A stretch of 64,000 nt of DNA. Origin: Roseiarcus sp963822215 (lineage in GTDB: Bacteria; Pseudomonadota; Alphaproteobacteria; Rhizobiales; Beijerinckiaceae). A program made the position numbers and the translations under genes. The DNA is taken from NCBI GenBank assembly GCA_963822215.1, contig CAWGGX010000005.1, forward strand, positions 620,001 through 684,000, in the 5' to 3' direction. Under the pieces are notes generated by a model. The model saw nothing but the letters and a program-made list of their open reading frames with translations, was not told the origin of the DNA and searched no databases. Positions 1 through 9,527 of the stretch are shown here, one piece after another; the stretch's first letter is position 1, and every line of letters begins with the position of its first letter.

Positions 1-475
1 CGAGCAGGACGTTGAAGCCTTTGGCCCGCGCCTCTTCGCCGACGCTCTCGCCCTGCCGGCGCGCCAGCGCCAGGTCCCAGGTCGCCGCCAGCGCCAAATT
101 CGAGGGCATGGCGGTCGCCGTGTCGTCGGGGCGGACGTCGCCGGGGTTGGCGACGCCAAGCGGGCCGTCCGTCTCCTGAAGAGCGGGAACGCCAAGGCGG
201 GGAGTTGCCGCGACGAAGCCGGCCGAGCCAAGCGCGCCTTCCGGTTTTGGCTTGCGGCCCCAGGGCGCGCCGAGAACGCCGTGGACGAGCGCAAGCTTCT
301 CGCTCTCGGTCATCGCGCCGAGCGTTTGCCGGGCGCGCGCCTCCGCCGTGCCCGAAGCGTCGCCGCAGGGCGCCGCGGCCAGGGCCCGCGCCGCCAGCAG
401 AAGGACGGCGCAGGCGGCGAGACCGAGGCGGGCGCTCGGCAAGGCCCGGAGATTGCGAAGATCGGTCACCTGCAT
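1..475 (-). CDS. GH3 beta-glucosidase, N-terminal part (runs off the window)
   Basis: Glycoside hydrolase family 3 enzymes hydrolyse beta-glucosides; this one is probably exported. The ATG at 475 opens a signal-peptide-like start (basic residues, then a Leu/Ala-rich core ending near residue 33). Next come GH3 N-terminal signatures: MTESEKLALVHG, LGVPALQETDGPLGV, TATAMPSNLALAATWD and GEEARAKGFNVLL. Only about 158 residues are visible; the catalytic Asp and the rest lie beyond base 1. The gene belongs to the chromosomal backbone. I infer the family from motif order, not from a search. Confidence 0.85.
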   Translation of the reverse strand, partial: MQVTDLRNLRALPSARLGLAACAVLLLAARALAAAPCGDASGTAEARARQTLGAMTESEKLALVHGVLGAPWGRKPKPEGALGSAGFVAATPRLGVPALQETDGPLGVANPGDVRPDDTATAMPSNLALAATWDLALARRQGESVGEEARAKGFNVLL

Positions 476-1460
476 CGCACGCTCTTGCCGGTCGGAGCCG
501 TTTGGACAATGACTGTCCATTGGCAATCGATTGGGCCTCGCAAGCGGTCGAAAAACAACGCTCATGGGACGTCGGACGTGAAGGTTGGTCCGATTGCCGC
601 TCGTCCGACCCCGCCGCTTTTGCCGACACGCGGACCCTGAGACGCGGACCAGGGCGATCGAGATCGTATCTTCGTATGTCGAAATAGGTGGTCAGGATAC
701 GTTGCGACCTCAGTTTGCCGGCCCTTGGCGACCAAAAAGGCGGAAATTCCTGAGGTTTTTCTAACGGCCGGAGAGGGCGAGTTTGAGCTCGGTCTCGACG
801 GGGCGATCGCTGCCGCCCATGGCAGCCTGCGTCCGACTCCCTTGAGCCAATGCGCCCGGCCGACTTTGGTTCCATGGATGCATGCGGGTCGGAGGGGCGG
901 CGTCTCGCCGCGCCGTCCGTTGGACGCTGGCGGACGCGACAAATTCTTGACTCGGTCGGGGATTTATGTTCTCGTTATGTTCGATCCGTATTGGCCGCCC
1001 GAGGGGTGGCGAGGGCAACCAGGGATGCGCCGGGGCGGATGGCGTCTGGCGGCAACGATAAGATTGGCGTTTTTCTGCGCCGGGTCGCGCCATGAGCTTT
1101 GTTGGCTGCGGCGGTGGTCCTCGGAGCTTGCATCATCGGTCGAACGCGTCGGCGGTTGCTCCCCGATGGGTGGCGGTGGGGGCGCGCCGCGGGGGCGGCT
1201 CGGCAGTTGCGCCGGCCTCGGATTGTCGCCACAACTCTTTGAAAAGGCTCGAAATGGACTCGGGAATTGGCTCAGGCGTCAGGTCTTTCCGCCGAGGCGC
1301 CCGTCCAAACGACGTCCGAAGACCTGCCCCCGGTAACCGTCGTCGCCCGCAACCCATTGACGCCTCTGGATTCGCGGAACTTGTGGGACCGCTCGCTCCC
1401 CCAGCCGGGAGGCCGCGCCATTTGCGCGCAATGGTTTTGATAAAGAGAAGGGGCCTCGGC
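476..1460. other. gene-poor stretch
   Basis: I see no supported gene here. Open frames on both strands are rich in Arg/Pro/Gly, have no recognisable motifs and lack convincing ribosome binding sites, as expected of chance frames in GC-rich DNA. The GH3 promoter should lie in the first 100 bases. Confidence 0.5.
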
Positions 1461-1754
1461 TCAACGCGATTCGCTGCGGCCGAACATCTGGCGCAGCTTG
1501 CCTTTCGCCGCCTCGAGCGTCCGCCGTCTCGGTTCGCCGAGGTTGTGGCCGGCGCGGTTGATGTAAAAGTTGAGCATCGACATCGCCGATTGAAACGCCG
1601 ACGCCTTGCGTCGGGGGCTTTCTTCCGCGGAGCGCTTGAGCGACGCCGCAATCTCCTGGGGGCTGTCGCTTTTGAAGATGTCGGGTTCGAGGTCGAGCGC
1701 GTCCGAGCGCTCGGTGACCTCTTGCGACCATTTCCGCTTGGCTTGCCGCGACAT
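1461..1754 (-). CDS. DUF3175 domain protein
   Basis: A 97-residue protein matching DUF3175: it opens MSRQAKRKWSQEVTERSDAL and contains SPQEIAASLKRSAEES, SAMSMLNFYINRAGHNL and a closing LEAAKGKLRQMFGR. DUF3175 proteins are small, basic and of unknown function, common in soil proteobacteria. I chose the ATG at 1754 because the family normally starts at this MSR/MA motif; a longer in-frame start at 1802 adds unrelated residues. It sits upstream of and divergent from comM. The roughly 300 bases between them show no gene. Confidence 0.85.
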   Translation of the reverse strand: MSRQAKRKWSQEVTERSDALDLEPDIFKSDSPQEIAASLKRSAEESPRRKASAFQSAMSMLNFYINRAGHNLGEPRRRTLEAAKGKLRQMFGRSESR

Positions 1755-2054
1755 GAGGGTTTTACTTTCCTGCTGGGGACGGCGCTTCGACCTGTACGTC
1801 ATCCCTTCCCGACGGGTGGCGTCACGAGCAGCCGTCGCACCGGGCCGCCCGCCTCGCTCTCTAGACGCCGGGGGTGGCCATCGGGTTCCCGATCTCCGAC
1901 GCGGACAATCGGAAGGCGATACGGTCCTTCAGGTGCGACCTGCCGCGAGCGTGCAAACTCCCGCGCGGCCGGAAGACCCGCGTCAACTTTGCCCTTGCGC
2001 TCCGGGCGACGTTCTGCAAATGTTCACCTGCGAGGCGGGCCCCTGGGGGCGGAC

Positions 2055-2711
2055 ATGGTGGCGCGGGTATCGACGGTGGCGTTCGAGGGGGTCGAGGCGA
2101 GGCCCGTCGACGTTCAGGTGCAGGTCGCCCCGGGGACCGTCGTCTTCAACATCGTCGGCCTCGGCGACAAGGCGGTGCGGGAATCGCAGGAGCGGGTGCG
2201 CTCGGCGCTGATCGCCTCCGGGCTCGCGCTGCCCGCCAAGCGGATCACGGTCAATCTCGCCCCCGCCGATCTGCCCAAGGAGGGCAGCCATTACGATCTG
2301 CCGATTGCGCTCGGCGTGATGGCGGCGATCGGCGCCATCCCGATGGACGCGCTCGGGGGCTATTGCGTCATTGGCGAGCTTGCGCTCGACGGAACCATCA
2401 GCGCGGTCGCCGGCGTGCTGCCCGCGGCGATCGCCGCCAATGCCGTCGGCAGAGGGCTCATCTGTCCGGCGGCTTGCGGGCCCGAGGCGGCCTGGGCCTC
2501 CGCCGACCTCGACATTCTTGCGCCGCGCTCGCTGATCCAGCTCGCCAACCACTTCAAGGGGACGCAGGTGCTGTCGCGGCCACAGCCGGCGGTGCGCGCC
2601 CCCGCCGGGCCGCAGCCGGACCTCCGCGACATCAAGGGCCAGGAGAGCGCCAAGCGCGCCCTCGAAATCGCCGCGGCGGGCGGCCACCACCTGCTTATGT
2701 TATGTATATAA
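2055..2711 (+). pseudogene. comM: comM/yifB, 5' fragment interrupted by the island
   Basis: N-terminal part of the YifB/ComM Mg-chelatase-like AAA+ helicase, which in other bacteria promotes branch migration during natural transformation. ATG 2055 opens MVARVSTVAFEGVEARPVDV, followed by the family motifs FNIVGLGDKAVRESQERV, NLAPADLPKEGSHYDLPIAL and DIKGQESAKRALEIAAAGGHHLL. Homology stops after base 2695; the last four codons (to the TAA at 2709-2711) come from island DNA. The Walker A half of the protein lies at 61387. The two parts total 1,540 nt, which is 513 codons plus one extra base, so one point frameshift exists besides the insertion. Confidence 0.95.
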
Positions 2712-2714
2712 TTG
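2692..2714. other. attL junction (comM / island left end)
   Basis: Left boundary of the island. comM coding sequence runs through TGCT (2692-2695). Island DNA follows with TATGTTATGTATATAATTG (2696-2714). The same TGCT occurs at 61383-61386, where comM resumes as GATGAGC. The inner arm GTATATAATTG is the inverted complement of CAATTATATAC at 61366-61376, as expected for the two half-sites of a serine-recombinase attP. Confidence 0.85.
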
Positions 2715-3044
2715 TCCCAGGCGCCTCCCTCGTCCTGCCTGAGACGGCTTCGACGAGGTTCCGCGCTTGGAATGTGATGGTTGTCCATTAACCCGCCCGT
2801 ATCGGTCTCTCAACCGGGCGGGCGTCCGCGCGCGACAGGTTCTGTGGAAAAGTGCAGGAGTTGTCGTCCGCGCGGAATCCGGCTCCCTTTCTTCGACCCG
2901 CTGCCCACGCAGGTCGAGAGCAGAATGCCAACCGATCTTGATGTCCTGGGATAGGGTGCGCTGGGCAGATTGGCGCCGCTTCACGGACGCCGATGGAGCG
3001 AAAATTCCTTGACGCATGGGGCGGCGGACTGCACCCCTGGAGCG
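2715..3044. other. island left end, no clear gene
   Basis: About 330 bases inside attL. I see no convincing coding sequence on either strand and no recognisable structural RNA. It may hold the outer arm of the attachment region and a promoter for the small gene at 3045. Confidence 0.4.
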
Positions 3045-3371
3045 ATGCAGAAACCACCTTTCCGTCCCAAGGGCCAAAAGCGCCCGGCAAATGATGATGA
3101 GCAACTGGACCAGAGCCGCGACAAACTTACAGCGGCGTCGACCTCAGCCGCGTACAGATCGGCGCTCGACGAGGCGTTTCGGATCATCGACGAGAAGCTG
3201 GCGGGCCAAGACAAGCTGGAGCCAGATATGGTCGCGGCCTCGTTTCTGGCCAACGTCATGATGAGGATGATCGAAAGGTGGGGGCCAGAGGCGACGGCTA
3301 AGGCGCACGAAGCGTGTCCGGACATGATCAGTCAAGCGGCTCAACATCTCTCGAAGGACGCCTTGCACTGA
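3045..3371 (+). CDS. hypothetical protein, 108 aa
   Basis: Unrecognised small soluble protein. From ATG 3045 it begins MQKPPFRPKGQKRPANDDEQ, a basic Pro/Lys-rich head, then a charged mostly helical body (ALDEAFRIIDEKLAGQ, DMVAASFLANVMMRMIERWG, KAHEACPDMISQAAQHL). Composition and third-position GC look coding, unlike neighbouring frames. It is the first gene inside the left end of the island and has no obvious operon partner. No function can be assigned. Confidence 0.6.
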   Translation: MQKPPFRPKGQKRPANDDEQLDQSRDKLTAASTSAAYRSALDEAFRIIDEKLAGQDKLEPDMVAASFLANVMMRMIERWGPEATAKAHEACPDMISQAAQHLSKDALH

Positions 3372-3818
3372 GGCAGGACGCCGAAAGCGCCGATGAACAC
3401 AAGGATCGGCGTAGGGATCACCGACCCCGCGTCGATCACCGTCCGAGGACGGAGACGAAGTCTACGGCGGCGACGTCGAGTGGGACGTGATGTGGCCGGC
3501 GATCAAGCGGATGCCGCGGTACGACGTGCGGGCGCCGACCGGTCCCCCAAAGTCGACGCCCGCGAGGACGGAGGCCACGCAGGAGCGCGCGGCGACGTGG
3601 GAGCGGGCGAAGGAGCGGGCCAAAGCCGGATTCGGGGGCGGAGGGCGCCGAATAGACCAAGGCTCTCCTCAGGGCTTGAAGGAGACTGAGATGTGGTCGG
3701 CGTCGGTCTCGTCGATCGGCGCCGCCACGGACGTCAGCGGCGGGAGCCGGCGCTTGAGGGTCACCGCCTCGGCCACATGCTGCATGACGCCGGCCACAAC
3801 TGCCGCTACGATCGGCGC
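3372..3818. other. no supported gene
   Basis: About 450 bases where all frames are short or Arg/Pro-rich. The frame that runs into the oxidoreductase at 3819 shows no homology-like sequence before ATG 3819. Confidence 0.4.
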
Positions 3819-4871
3819 ATGGCTTGGCAACATATCCGCATCGCTCGGTTCGGCGGTCCCGAAGTCCTGGAGATGGCGGAAGAGCAGACCCTTCCGGACC
3901 CCGGTCCAGGCGAGGTCCGGATCAAGGTGCTCGCCGCCGGCACCGGCTTCACCGATACTTTCATCCGTCGCGGACGATATCCGGACTTCAAAGGGCCACT
4001 GCCTTTCACGCCCGGCTATGACCTCGTCGGGATCGTCGAGGCGACCGGGCCGGCGTGACCGCGCCCCGTGAAGGCCAGATGGTCGCCGACCTCTGTGTGG
4101 TCGGCGGCTACTCGCAATATGCGATCCGCCCGGCGCGCTTCCTCGTTCCGGTCCCGAATGGAGTCGATCCCGCCGAAGCGGTCTGCATCCCGCTGGCCTA
4201 CCTCACCGCCTTTCAGATGCTCACCCGTTGCCGGCGCTTGCTGCCTGGCGCAACGATCCTCGTCATCGGCGCCTCGGGAACGGTCGGCACGGCTCTGCTC
4301 GACGTCGCACGCCACTTCGGCCTTGAGGCGATCGGCACATGCTCAGCGGCAAACATGGCCACCGTTGAGCGTTTCGGCGCGACGGCGATCGACTACCGCG
4401 CCGGTGACTTCGTCGCAGCCGTGCGGCGGATCACTTCAGCGCGCAAGGGAGACCCCGGCGTCGACGCCGCTTTCGACGCGATCGGTGGCGCGCATTTCAG
4501 CCGCTCGTTCGCCTCGCTCTCGAAGGGAGGACTGCTTATCGGCTATGGGTCGCAGACCATGGCGGTCGGGCGTGAAGGCATGATTGCCGCCGGTCTGGGC
4601 TTGGTCAGGCTGAAAGCATGGAACGGGCTGAGCTTCCCTGTTCGGGGGCCGACGCGCGGCGTGGTACAGCATCACCGATCGCCGCGTGACGCACCCTGAA
4701 GAGTTCAAGGCGGACATGGCCGCCCTGTTCGATCTGTTGCGACTGGGCGCCATACATCCGGTCGTCGTCGACCGACTGCCGCTGGCTTCCGCGCGCGAGG
4801 TCCATAGCCGAATTGATGTCGGCGGTCTCGGAGGGAAGATCGTGCTCATCCCCTGGCCCCAGCCGGAATGA
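3819..4871 (+). pseudogene. zinc-independent MDR alcohol dehydrogenase/quinone reductase, frameshifted
   Basis: Medium-chain dehydrogenase/reductase of the quinone-oxidoreductase type (NAD(P)H-dependent). Three pieces lie in three frames. The first starts MAWQHIRIARFGGPEVLEMAEE with GPLPFTPGYDLVGIVEATG. The second begins near 4055 with REGQMVADLCVVGGYSQYAI and carries the nucleotide-binding ILVIGASGTVGTALLDVA. The third begins near 4640 and ends with VTHPEEFKADMAALFDLL and GGLGGKIVLIPW. Shifts near 4053 and 4640 break it. Added together the pieces give a normal length of about 350 residues, so the damage is recent or a sequencing artefact. Confidence 0.8.
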
Positions 4872-5067
4872 TACCGTTGATTTCTTCTTGAGTTGCGTTC
4901 GCATCGGTGCATTGAGCCGACTCGGCGGGAACGCGCCAAGGCTGAGACGGGACGAGAAGGGTTGGCGGAGACAGCGAGAGCCGCGCTGGGGATGTTCGAG
5001 GACGCGTTCGTCTGACCTACGGCGACCGCCTTAAGTGGCTCGTCGCCTTCGGCAGACAATCGCGTCT

Positions 5068-5232
5068 TCAGCCGTTGCCTCCTGATCCCTTGCCTTCGTT
5101 CGGACGACCGGTTTCGCGTCGCCGATCGAGACCGAATTCAATCGGCAAACGGAAGAGTTGGTCGGATTTGATGTAACGCTGGTCGCGCCGCACGTAGGGC
5201 GAGGGGAGCACGACGGTTTCGAAGTTGGGCAT
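5068..5232 (-). CDS. possible small protein, 54 aa
   Basis: From ATG 5232 the minus strand reads MPNFETVVLPSPYVRRDQRY followed by IKSDQLFRLPIEFGLDRR and a Gly/Asn-rich tail. The composition is protein-like and unlike the chance frames nearby, but I recognise no family. It could be the N-terminus of a longer gene cut by decay. Confidence 0.3.
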   Translation of the reverse strand: MPNFETVVLPSPYVRRDQRYIKSDQLFRLPIEFGLDRRRETGRPNEGKGSGGNG

Positions 5233-5647
5233 GGGCGGGGCTCTCCCGCCCAAGGATGGCGTCTACCCCAGCAAGCAACACGCGCGCCCATTCGGTTGCG
5301 ATCTGCGTCCGTCGACACGCGACCGCGCTTTGCGCCGCCGAATTTATCTTGCAACGTGGTCATTCTTGAACAGCCGATACGTCGGGCCGATCGTATCCTT
5401 CGCTTTATGGGGGTGGCTTTGCTTTGGACGCTTTGGAGGCGTGCATGGACTGGCATCAAATCGCGAAGGGCTTGAAGCACCTCATCGTTATAGCCGCCTC
5501 CCCGCGCAACACTGTGCAGGAGATCGAACTCCAAGGCCGACCATTCAATCCGTTCCGCTGTTTCCGGCGGCGAAGGATACGACGAGGCGCGAATGAGACC
5601 ATACACGCCCGACAACCACGGCGACCGAAACGATTCCTCGCTGCACA

Positions 5648-5887
5648 TCAGTTGCTAGCGTCTATGAGCGGTGCCCACGCAAGGCGGACTGCCGCCACGT
5701 GTTCCTGCACCACGTCCGCGGGCAAATACGCCAAACCCAGACCGACGGCTATGGCGGACGCGAGTATGATTGCCGCTTCGGTGCGGGCGCTCTCCAAAGG
5801 GCGCCGAATTAGATGGCTGCGGGAGAAAACGCAAGACTCAGTCTCGGGGGCGGAACTCGGCGACCTTTGAGGGCGCGTCATGCCCAT
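5648..5887 (-). CDS. possible small membrane protein, 79 aa
   Basis: The minus-strand frame has a polar head and one likely transmembrane helix (AAIILASAIAVGLGLAYL, about residues 38-55), then a short amphipathic tail. No family recognised. The overlapping frame at 5838-6110 competes for the same DNA, so this call is weak. Confidence 0.3.
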   Translation of the reverse strand: MGMTRPQRSPSSAPETESCVFSRSHLIRRPLESARTEAAIILASAIAVGLGLAYLPADVVQEHVAAVRLAWAPLIDASN

Positions 5888-6280
5888 GTTTGCCTGCGGT
5901 GATTATCCAGATGTCGAGGCCGGCTGCCCCCGGGACGCCGCGCGCCTCTTTGCCAATCTGCGGGCCAAAAGCGAGTACGGCGCTGGCGGCGAGTGCACAT
6001 TCCTCGAAGATACGCCGGGATGCGTTTCGACCTTCCAGGCGTTCATCGGAAACTATCGCGGCCATGGCGTCACGGCTGCCCAAGACTTCTCGATTACCGT
6101 CGCGCAGCAAGGGAACTGATCCGTCGCAGGTGGTGACCGAATTCGAGTCAGGTCGGGGAAATGCAGGGCAAGGTCAAGAACGGAATTCCCTGATACCCCG
6201 GTCGAGATCACCAACGATTGGCGCTTCCCGCCCCACAAATGTGTGGCGCAAGCCATGGGAGTCCGACCCCTCCCTGCTCG

Positions 6281-6484
6281 TCACCCTGACGCTGGATTGT
6301 CTTCCATTAGATTCCGTATCCTTCGTCCCGAGGCCGCTTCTTCTGTCGCCCACGGTGGGTTCTCTATGCGATCGAACCTGGTTTTCGCGGCAAGCCAAAA
6401 TTGCACGCTGAGTTCCTCTGGCCTGCCCGCTTGATTCCACAGGTGATAGGCGTGCTCGCGGACAATGTGTTCCGTGCTTTCCAT
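6281..6484 (-). CDS. DUF2934 family protein
   Basis: 67-residue protein with the DUF2934 signature near its start: EHIVREHAYHLWNQAGRPEE then LSVQFWLAAKTRF. DUF2934 proteins are small, widespread in Rhizobiales and of unknown role. The start is supported by a GGGAAG sequence about seven bases upstream of the ATG at 6484. The C-terminal 25 residues fall outside the conserved motif. Confidence 0.8.
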   Translation of the reverse strand: MESTEHIVREHAYHLWNQAGRPEELSVQFWLAAKTRFDRIENPPWATEEAASGRRIRNLMEDNPASG

Positions 6485-6521
6485 GTTCTGCTTCCCGCTG
6501 CCCGAATTGAAGGCGACTTGA

Positions 6522-6800
6522 TCAGACTGAGAAATGGAAGCTCGTCGGGCCGACGACGCCGGTCTCTTGCATCGCGGCCTTCAGGTCCTCCCCCGTGAAC
6601 CAAGCGCGCGCCCTTCCCATGTCGGCGACATCCTGGAGGATCACGACGTCATTCTGGTCTTCCGCCCCGCGGAATACCCTGCCGTTGGTGACGCCAGCCG
6701 CGGCGCGGCTCTTCTCGCGATCGTCGTAGCCGGTGCGCCAGGTTGGATAGTCGTTGACTTTGTGGTGGATTGTGAGGTTTTCGGTTGGATGTGTTCTCAT
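6522..6800 (-). CDS. dimeric alpha-beta-barrel (ABM/cyclase-like) protein
   Basis: 92-residue protein resembling small monooxygenase/cyclase-like ferredoxin-fold proteins: LTIHHKVNDYPTWRTGYDDR, TNGRVFRGAEDQNDVVILQD, MGRARAWFTGEDLKAAMQET and a closing GPTSFHF. Such proteins normally dimerise; substrates for this branch are unknown. I chose ATG 6800 (MRTHPTENLT) because a GGAGAG lies six bases upstream; the in-frame extension to 6845 adds basic residues of no family. It is 37 bases upstream of and collinear with the DUF2934 gene. Confidence 0.65.
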   Translation of the reverse strand: MRTHPTENLTIHHKVNDYPTWRTGYDDREKSRAAAGVTNGRVFRGAEDQNDVVILQDVADMGRARAWFTGEDLKAAMQETGVVGPTSFHFSV

Positions 6801-7069
6801 CGCCGCTCTCCAAGAAAAGCGAAACATACGTCGAATATTTATCACTCGAACTAAGGAAACAACTTATGAGTTTTTTCGACTAATACAAGGACAAACGACA
6901 AAATGAACGATTTTTACGGAACGCTTAATTCTGATCATCAACGCATAACAGTCTGATTGCGGGATTTCAGGGAGAACTTCGCAAATCGCATGTCGTCCCT
7001 CACCCCGAGCCGACAGCCTCGCGCGGGTTGGTGGGTCCTGCTATGATTGGCGGAAAGCGGGAGCGCGCG

Positions 7070-7291
7070 ATGGCGGAGTTGGCTGGTCCGTTGCGAGTCA
7101 TGAAGATCGCGATTCAAACCGCGAGGACCGCATATCCCGACTACGAACGAGAGAGCGGCGCCAAATGGCCGGAAACGCACCTCGATCCAGCGGAGGCTCA
7201 ACTGTTCGCGTTTGCGGCCTTGAGGGCTTTGGACGGTGCGGGTTTTGACGTCGTCCGAAGGAAAGACAAGCCCGATGCCGACCGGACCTGA
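7070..7291 (+). CDS. hypothetical protein, 73 aa
   Basis: Small acidic to neutral protein beginning MAELAGPLRVMKIAIQTART with a helical middle (DPAEAQLFAFAALRALDGAG) and a basic end. ATG 7070 has a GGGAG about seven bases upstream; in-frame starts at 7043 and 7028 (TTG) are possible. No known domain. It stands alone between minus-strand genes, after an AT-rich intergenic stretch (6801-7069) that probably holds promoters for both directions. Confidence 0.55.
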   Translation: MAELAGPLRVMKIAIQTARTAYPDYERESGAKWPETHLDPAEAQLFAFAALRALDGAGFDVVRRKDKPDADRT

Positions 7292-7361
7292 AGGCGACAA
7301 GCGCGGCGAGCGTGCTGACCGCGCCGGACGAATCCGTCCCCAAGCGGTTTCTCGGAACGAC

Positions 7362-7568
7362 TTACTTGTTGGCGGACATCCAACGCATGATTTCTCCCTT
7401 GGGCAAGGCCTGGCCCTCAGGTCCTTCAATTCTGTATAATTCAGCACGTTGCCGATGATACAGGTCACTCGCCTGCTTGAGCGCGGCTTCCTTGCTCGGA
7501 ATGCTCGCGGAAGTCCGGTCTTGATCGTGCTGGTCGCGGTAGAGAATCCGCCAGCCTGAGGTATTCAT
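7362..7568 (-). CDS. hypothetical protein, 68 aa
   Basis: Small protein beginning MNTSGWRILYRDQHDQDRTS, then a helix (KEAALKQASDLYHRQRAELY) and a short closing strand (RIEGPEGQALPKGEIMRWM). Composition is coding-like. No family recognised. It lies downstream of the BON gene on the same strand, about 96 bases away. Confidence 0.5.
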   Translation of the reverse strand: MNTSGWRILYRDQHDQDRTSASIPSKEAALKQASDLYHRQRAELYRIEGPEGQALPKGEIMRWMSANK

Positions 7569-7664
7569 ATCACAGGAGCCTCACGTTGCCGAAGTGGGCG
7601 GCGCGGTCGCGCCTGGCCGCTTCGGCATATCGGGCAATGGTTGGATGTAAGCAGGCACGGTGGG

Positions 7665-7886
7665 CTAGAGGAAGTTTTGCACGGCGCGGACAGTAATTTC
7701 GTTCGTGACGCCCATGACGCCGGGAACCCGACGTACGTCGTCCTCCGCACAGGATTTTTGGTAGGCCCGCTCGACCATCCCGTGCAGAGTGACCCAGCCG
7801 CGGTCCTCTTCCACTGTCACTTGATATTTCGGTATTGCGAGATCCCAAAACAGCGAGTTCGCAGCCCCCGCATAGATATCCAACAT
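7665..7886 (-). CDS. BON domain protein
   Basis: BON domains bind phospholipid or peptidoglycan-associated surfaces in OsmY-like stress proteins. The 73-residue product is essentially one BON repeat: YQVTVEEDRGWVTLHGMVER, then YQKSCAEDDVRRVPGVMGVT and NEITVRA. OsmY-type proteins usually carry two or three repeats and a signal peptide; here both are missing, so it may be a cytosolic single-BON protein or a truncated remnant. ATG 7886 has TAGGAGGG at good spacing. Confidence 0.75.
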   Translation of the reverse strand: MLDIYAGAANSLFWDLAIPKYQVTVEEDRGWVTLHGMVERAYQKSCAEDDVRRVPGVMGVTNEITVRAVQNFL

Positions 7887-7964
7887 GACATGCCCTCCTA
7901 AAAGCACCTATCGCGCGCGGGCAACCCCAGCGGTTCACTGCATCCCAGCCGATCCGGCAAGGTC

Positions 7965-8657
7965 CTATTCGTGCAGAAGGACGCTCAACAACGTACTGTG
8001 GACCTTCAGAGTCCCGTTGTATTCGACGAAGCCGAGCTTCCTGAACTTGTTCATGAAGAAGCTGACCCGCGGACGGGTCGTCCCGATCATCTCCGCAAGC
8101 GTCTCCTGACTGATCTTCGTGGTGATCTCTTCCGGCTTTCCTTCCTTGCCGAAATTCGCCAGCAGGAGAAGGACGCGGGCCAGGCGCTTTTCGCTGGAAT
8201 TGAACAGGTGGTCGACGAGGTCAGCCTCGACCCGGCTGTTGCGGGTCAAGAGGTGCGCCGTGAACACTTCGGCAAAGTCGGGCTGCGCATGGAGGACGCG
8301 CACCATCTCCGCCTTCTCGATGCGAAGGACGGTGGCGTCGGTCATCGCGATCGCCGTTGCCAGGCGCAGGGGCTGCGCGATCAGGCAGCCTTCGCCGAAA
8401 AAGTCCCCGTCGCCGAACAGTCCGACGACCGCCTCCCGCCCCTGCCCGTTGGTCACGGCGATCTTGACCTTGCCGTGCGTGACGTGGAAGACGGCGTCGG
8501 CGGCGTCGCCCTGCGCGTAAATGACCACTCCCGCCAGATATTCAGCCTTGGATCGACCGTGGCCCGCCGCCTCCAGAAACACGGCTGGATCGAACACAGC
8601 GCTCTCGGCCTCCGAAACGCTTTCGGCTTTCGAGGCAGTCCCAGCTTTCCTCGTCAT
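7965..8657 (-). CDS. Crp/Fnr family transcriptional regulator
   Basis: Cyclic-nucleotide-binding-type regulator. The N-terminal cupin-like sensor includes GVVIYAQGDAADAVFHVTHG, VGLFGDGDFFGEGCLIAQPL and LRLATAIAMTDATVLRIEKA. The C-terminal helix-turn-helix reads TTKISQETLAEMIGTTRPRV followed by SFFMNKFRKLGFVEYNG. No Cys cluster is present, so it is not an Fe-S FNR. I start at ATG 8657 (MTRKAGT); an upstream in-frame extension is Cys/Arg-rich and unlikely. About 230 residues, normal for the family. The ligand is unknown. Confidence 0.85.
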   Translation of the reverse strand: MTRKAGTASKAESVSEAESAVFDPAVFLEAAGHGRSKAEYLAGVVIYAQGDAADAVFHVTHGKVKIAVTNGQGREAVVGLFGDGDFFGEGCLIAQPLRLATAIAMTDATVLRIEKAEMVRVLHAQPDFAEVFTAHLLTRNSRVEADLVDHLFNSSEKRLARVLLLLANFGKEGKPEEITTKISQETLAEMIGTTRPRVSFFMNKFRKLGFVEYNGTLKVHSTLLSVLLHE

Positions 8658-8752
8658 GAAATATTCCCAATCCCAACTGAACTCCCGGCAACGTCGGCAA
8701 CGACCCAGCGCCAAAGCGGCTCAACCAAACGCCGACCCGTCGGGGAAACGGC

Positions 8753-9235
8753 TCAGTAGCCAGCGCTCGCAGGCGGCGGCGCTCCGAGAGCGCCGCTGAC
8801 CGACTGGAACGGCGCTGCGGCCAGCGACCCAGTCGCATTGAACGGCGCGGCGAATGGAGCGCCATATGCGTAGCTCGGCGGGTAGCCGAAGAGCGCCGCC
8901 GTACCGCCAAACACTCCGCCCAGGATCCCGCCGACAACGGCGCCGGCGCCGGTAAAGACTCCCTGCACGGCCTGGTCGGTTCCACCCACGACGTTGCCGA
9001 TCGCCGCCACGGGGCCCCACGCATCGCCCCGGGTCTGCACTTGCACCGGATGAACGACGATCTGACGACCTTCGTCATAGTGGGTGGAGTGGCGATAGCG
9101 GGCGTGCGCGTAATGCGTGTGCGCGTAGTGTTTATGCCCATAGTGCTCTTGCGCCGACGCCGGAGTGGCGATGGCGAACGCCAGCGTCGTCGTCGCGATC
9201 GTGGCCACGGACAGAAGAAGAGTACTAAGTTGCAT
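8753..9235 (-). CDS. secreted His/Gly/Ala-rich protein, 160 aa
   Basis: Clear signal peptide (MQLSTLLLSVATIATTTLAF, cleavage after ASA near residue 29). The mature protein starts with alternating His/Tyr repeats (HYGHKHYAHTHYAHARYRHS), which could bind metal. A Gly/Ala-rich hydrophobic part follows (GAGAVVGGILGGVFGGTAAL) that resembles glycine-zipper envelope proteins. ATG 9235 is preceded by GGAAG. A promoter is expected between 9235 and 9527. No exact family recognised. Confidence 0.7.
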   Translation of the reverse strand: MQLSTLLLSVATIATTTLAFAIATPASAQEHYGHKHYAHTHYAHARYRHSTHYDEGRQIVVHPVQVQTRGDAWGPVAAIGNVVGGTDQAVQGVFTGAGAVVGGILGGVFGGTAALFGYPPSYAYGAPFAAPFNATGSLAAAPFQSVSGALGAPPPASAGY

Positions 9236-9527
9236 GAGGCCACTTCCTTTAGCTTGGTGAGATGCTCTTCCTATGCGCGTCCCGCGGACCAGCAAGGTTC
9301 GGAATCTACCTATGGGCCTCTCCCGGCCATGCGGAGCGCAAGGCGCGGACTCGCGCGGCAATAGCGGCGGCGCAGGCTCGTCACGGAGTTCGCCTGCTAG
9401 CGGCGGAGTCGTCAGGCTCGGAAAGGGTTCGACCCATAGCAAGACGCTGACGACGAAATTGGCCCACCCATTCCATTGCCTCTGGAAGCGGTGGCAAGCG
9501 ATGACCGCCAACTTTCCAATTTCGTCG

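Larger units (their letters stand above)
4872..6280. other. degenerate stretch with only doubtful small ORFs
   Basis: About 1.4 kb with many short overlapping frames and none with a recognisable domain. The minus strand between 5440 and 5648 encodes a protein-like segment (RIEWSALEFDLLHSVARGGG) that degenerates downstream. Minus strand 5838-6110 and plus strand 5880-6119 overlap each other as rival frames. Two candidates are listed separately. The region looks like decayed cargo. Confidence 0.4.

Noticed and set aside
725..1336. 203-codon plus-strand ORF near the left edge
   Set aside because: TTG start without a ribosome site and no motif; composition like chance frames.
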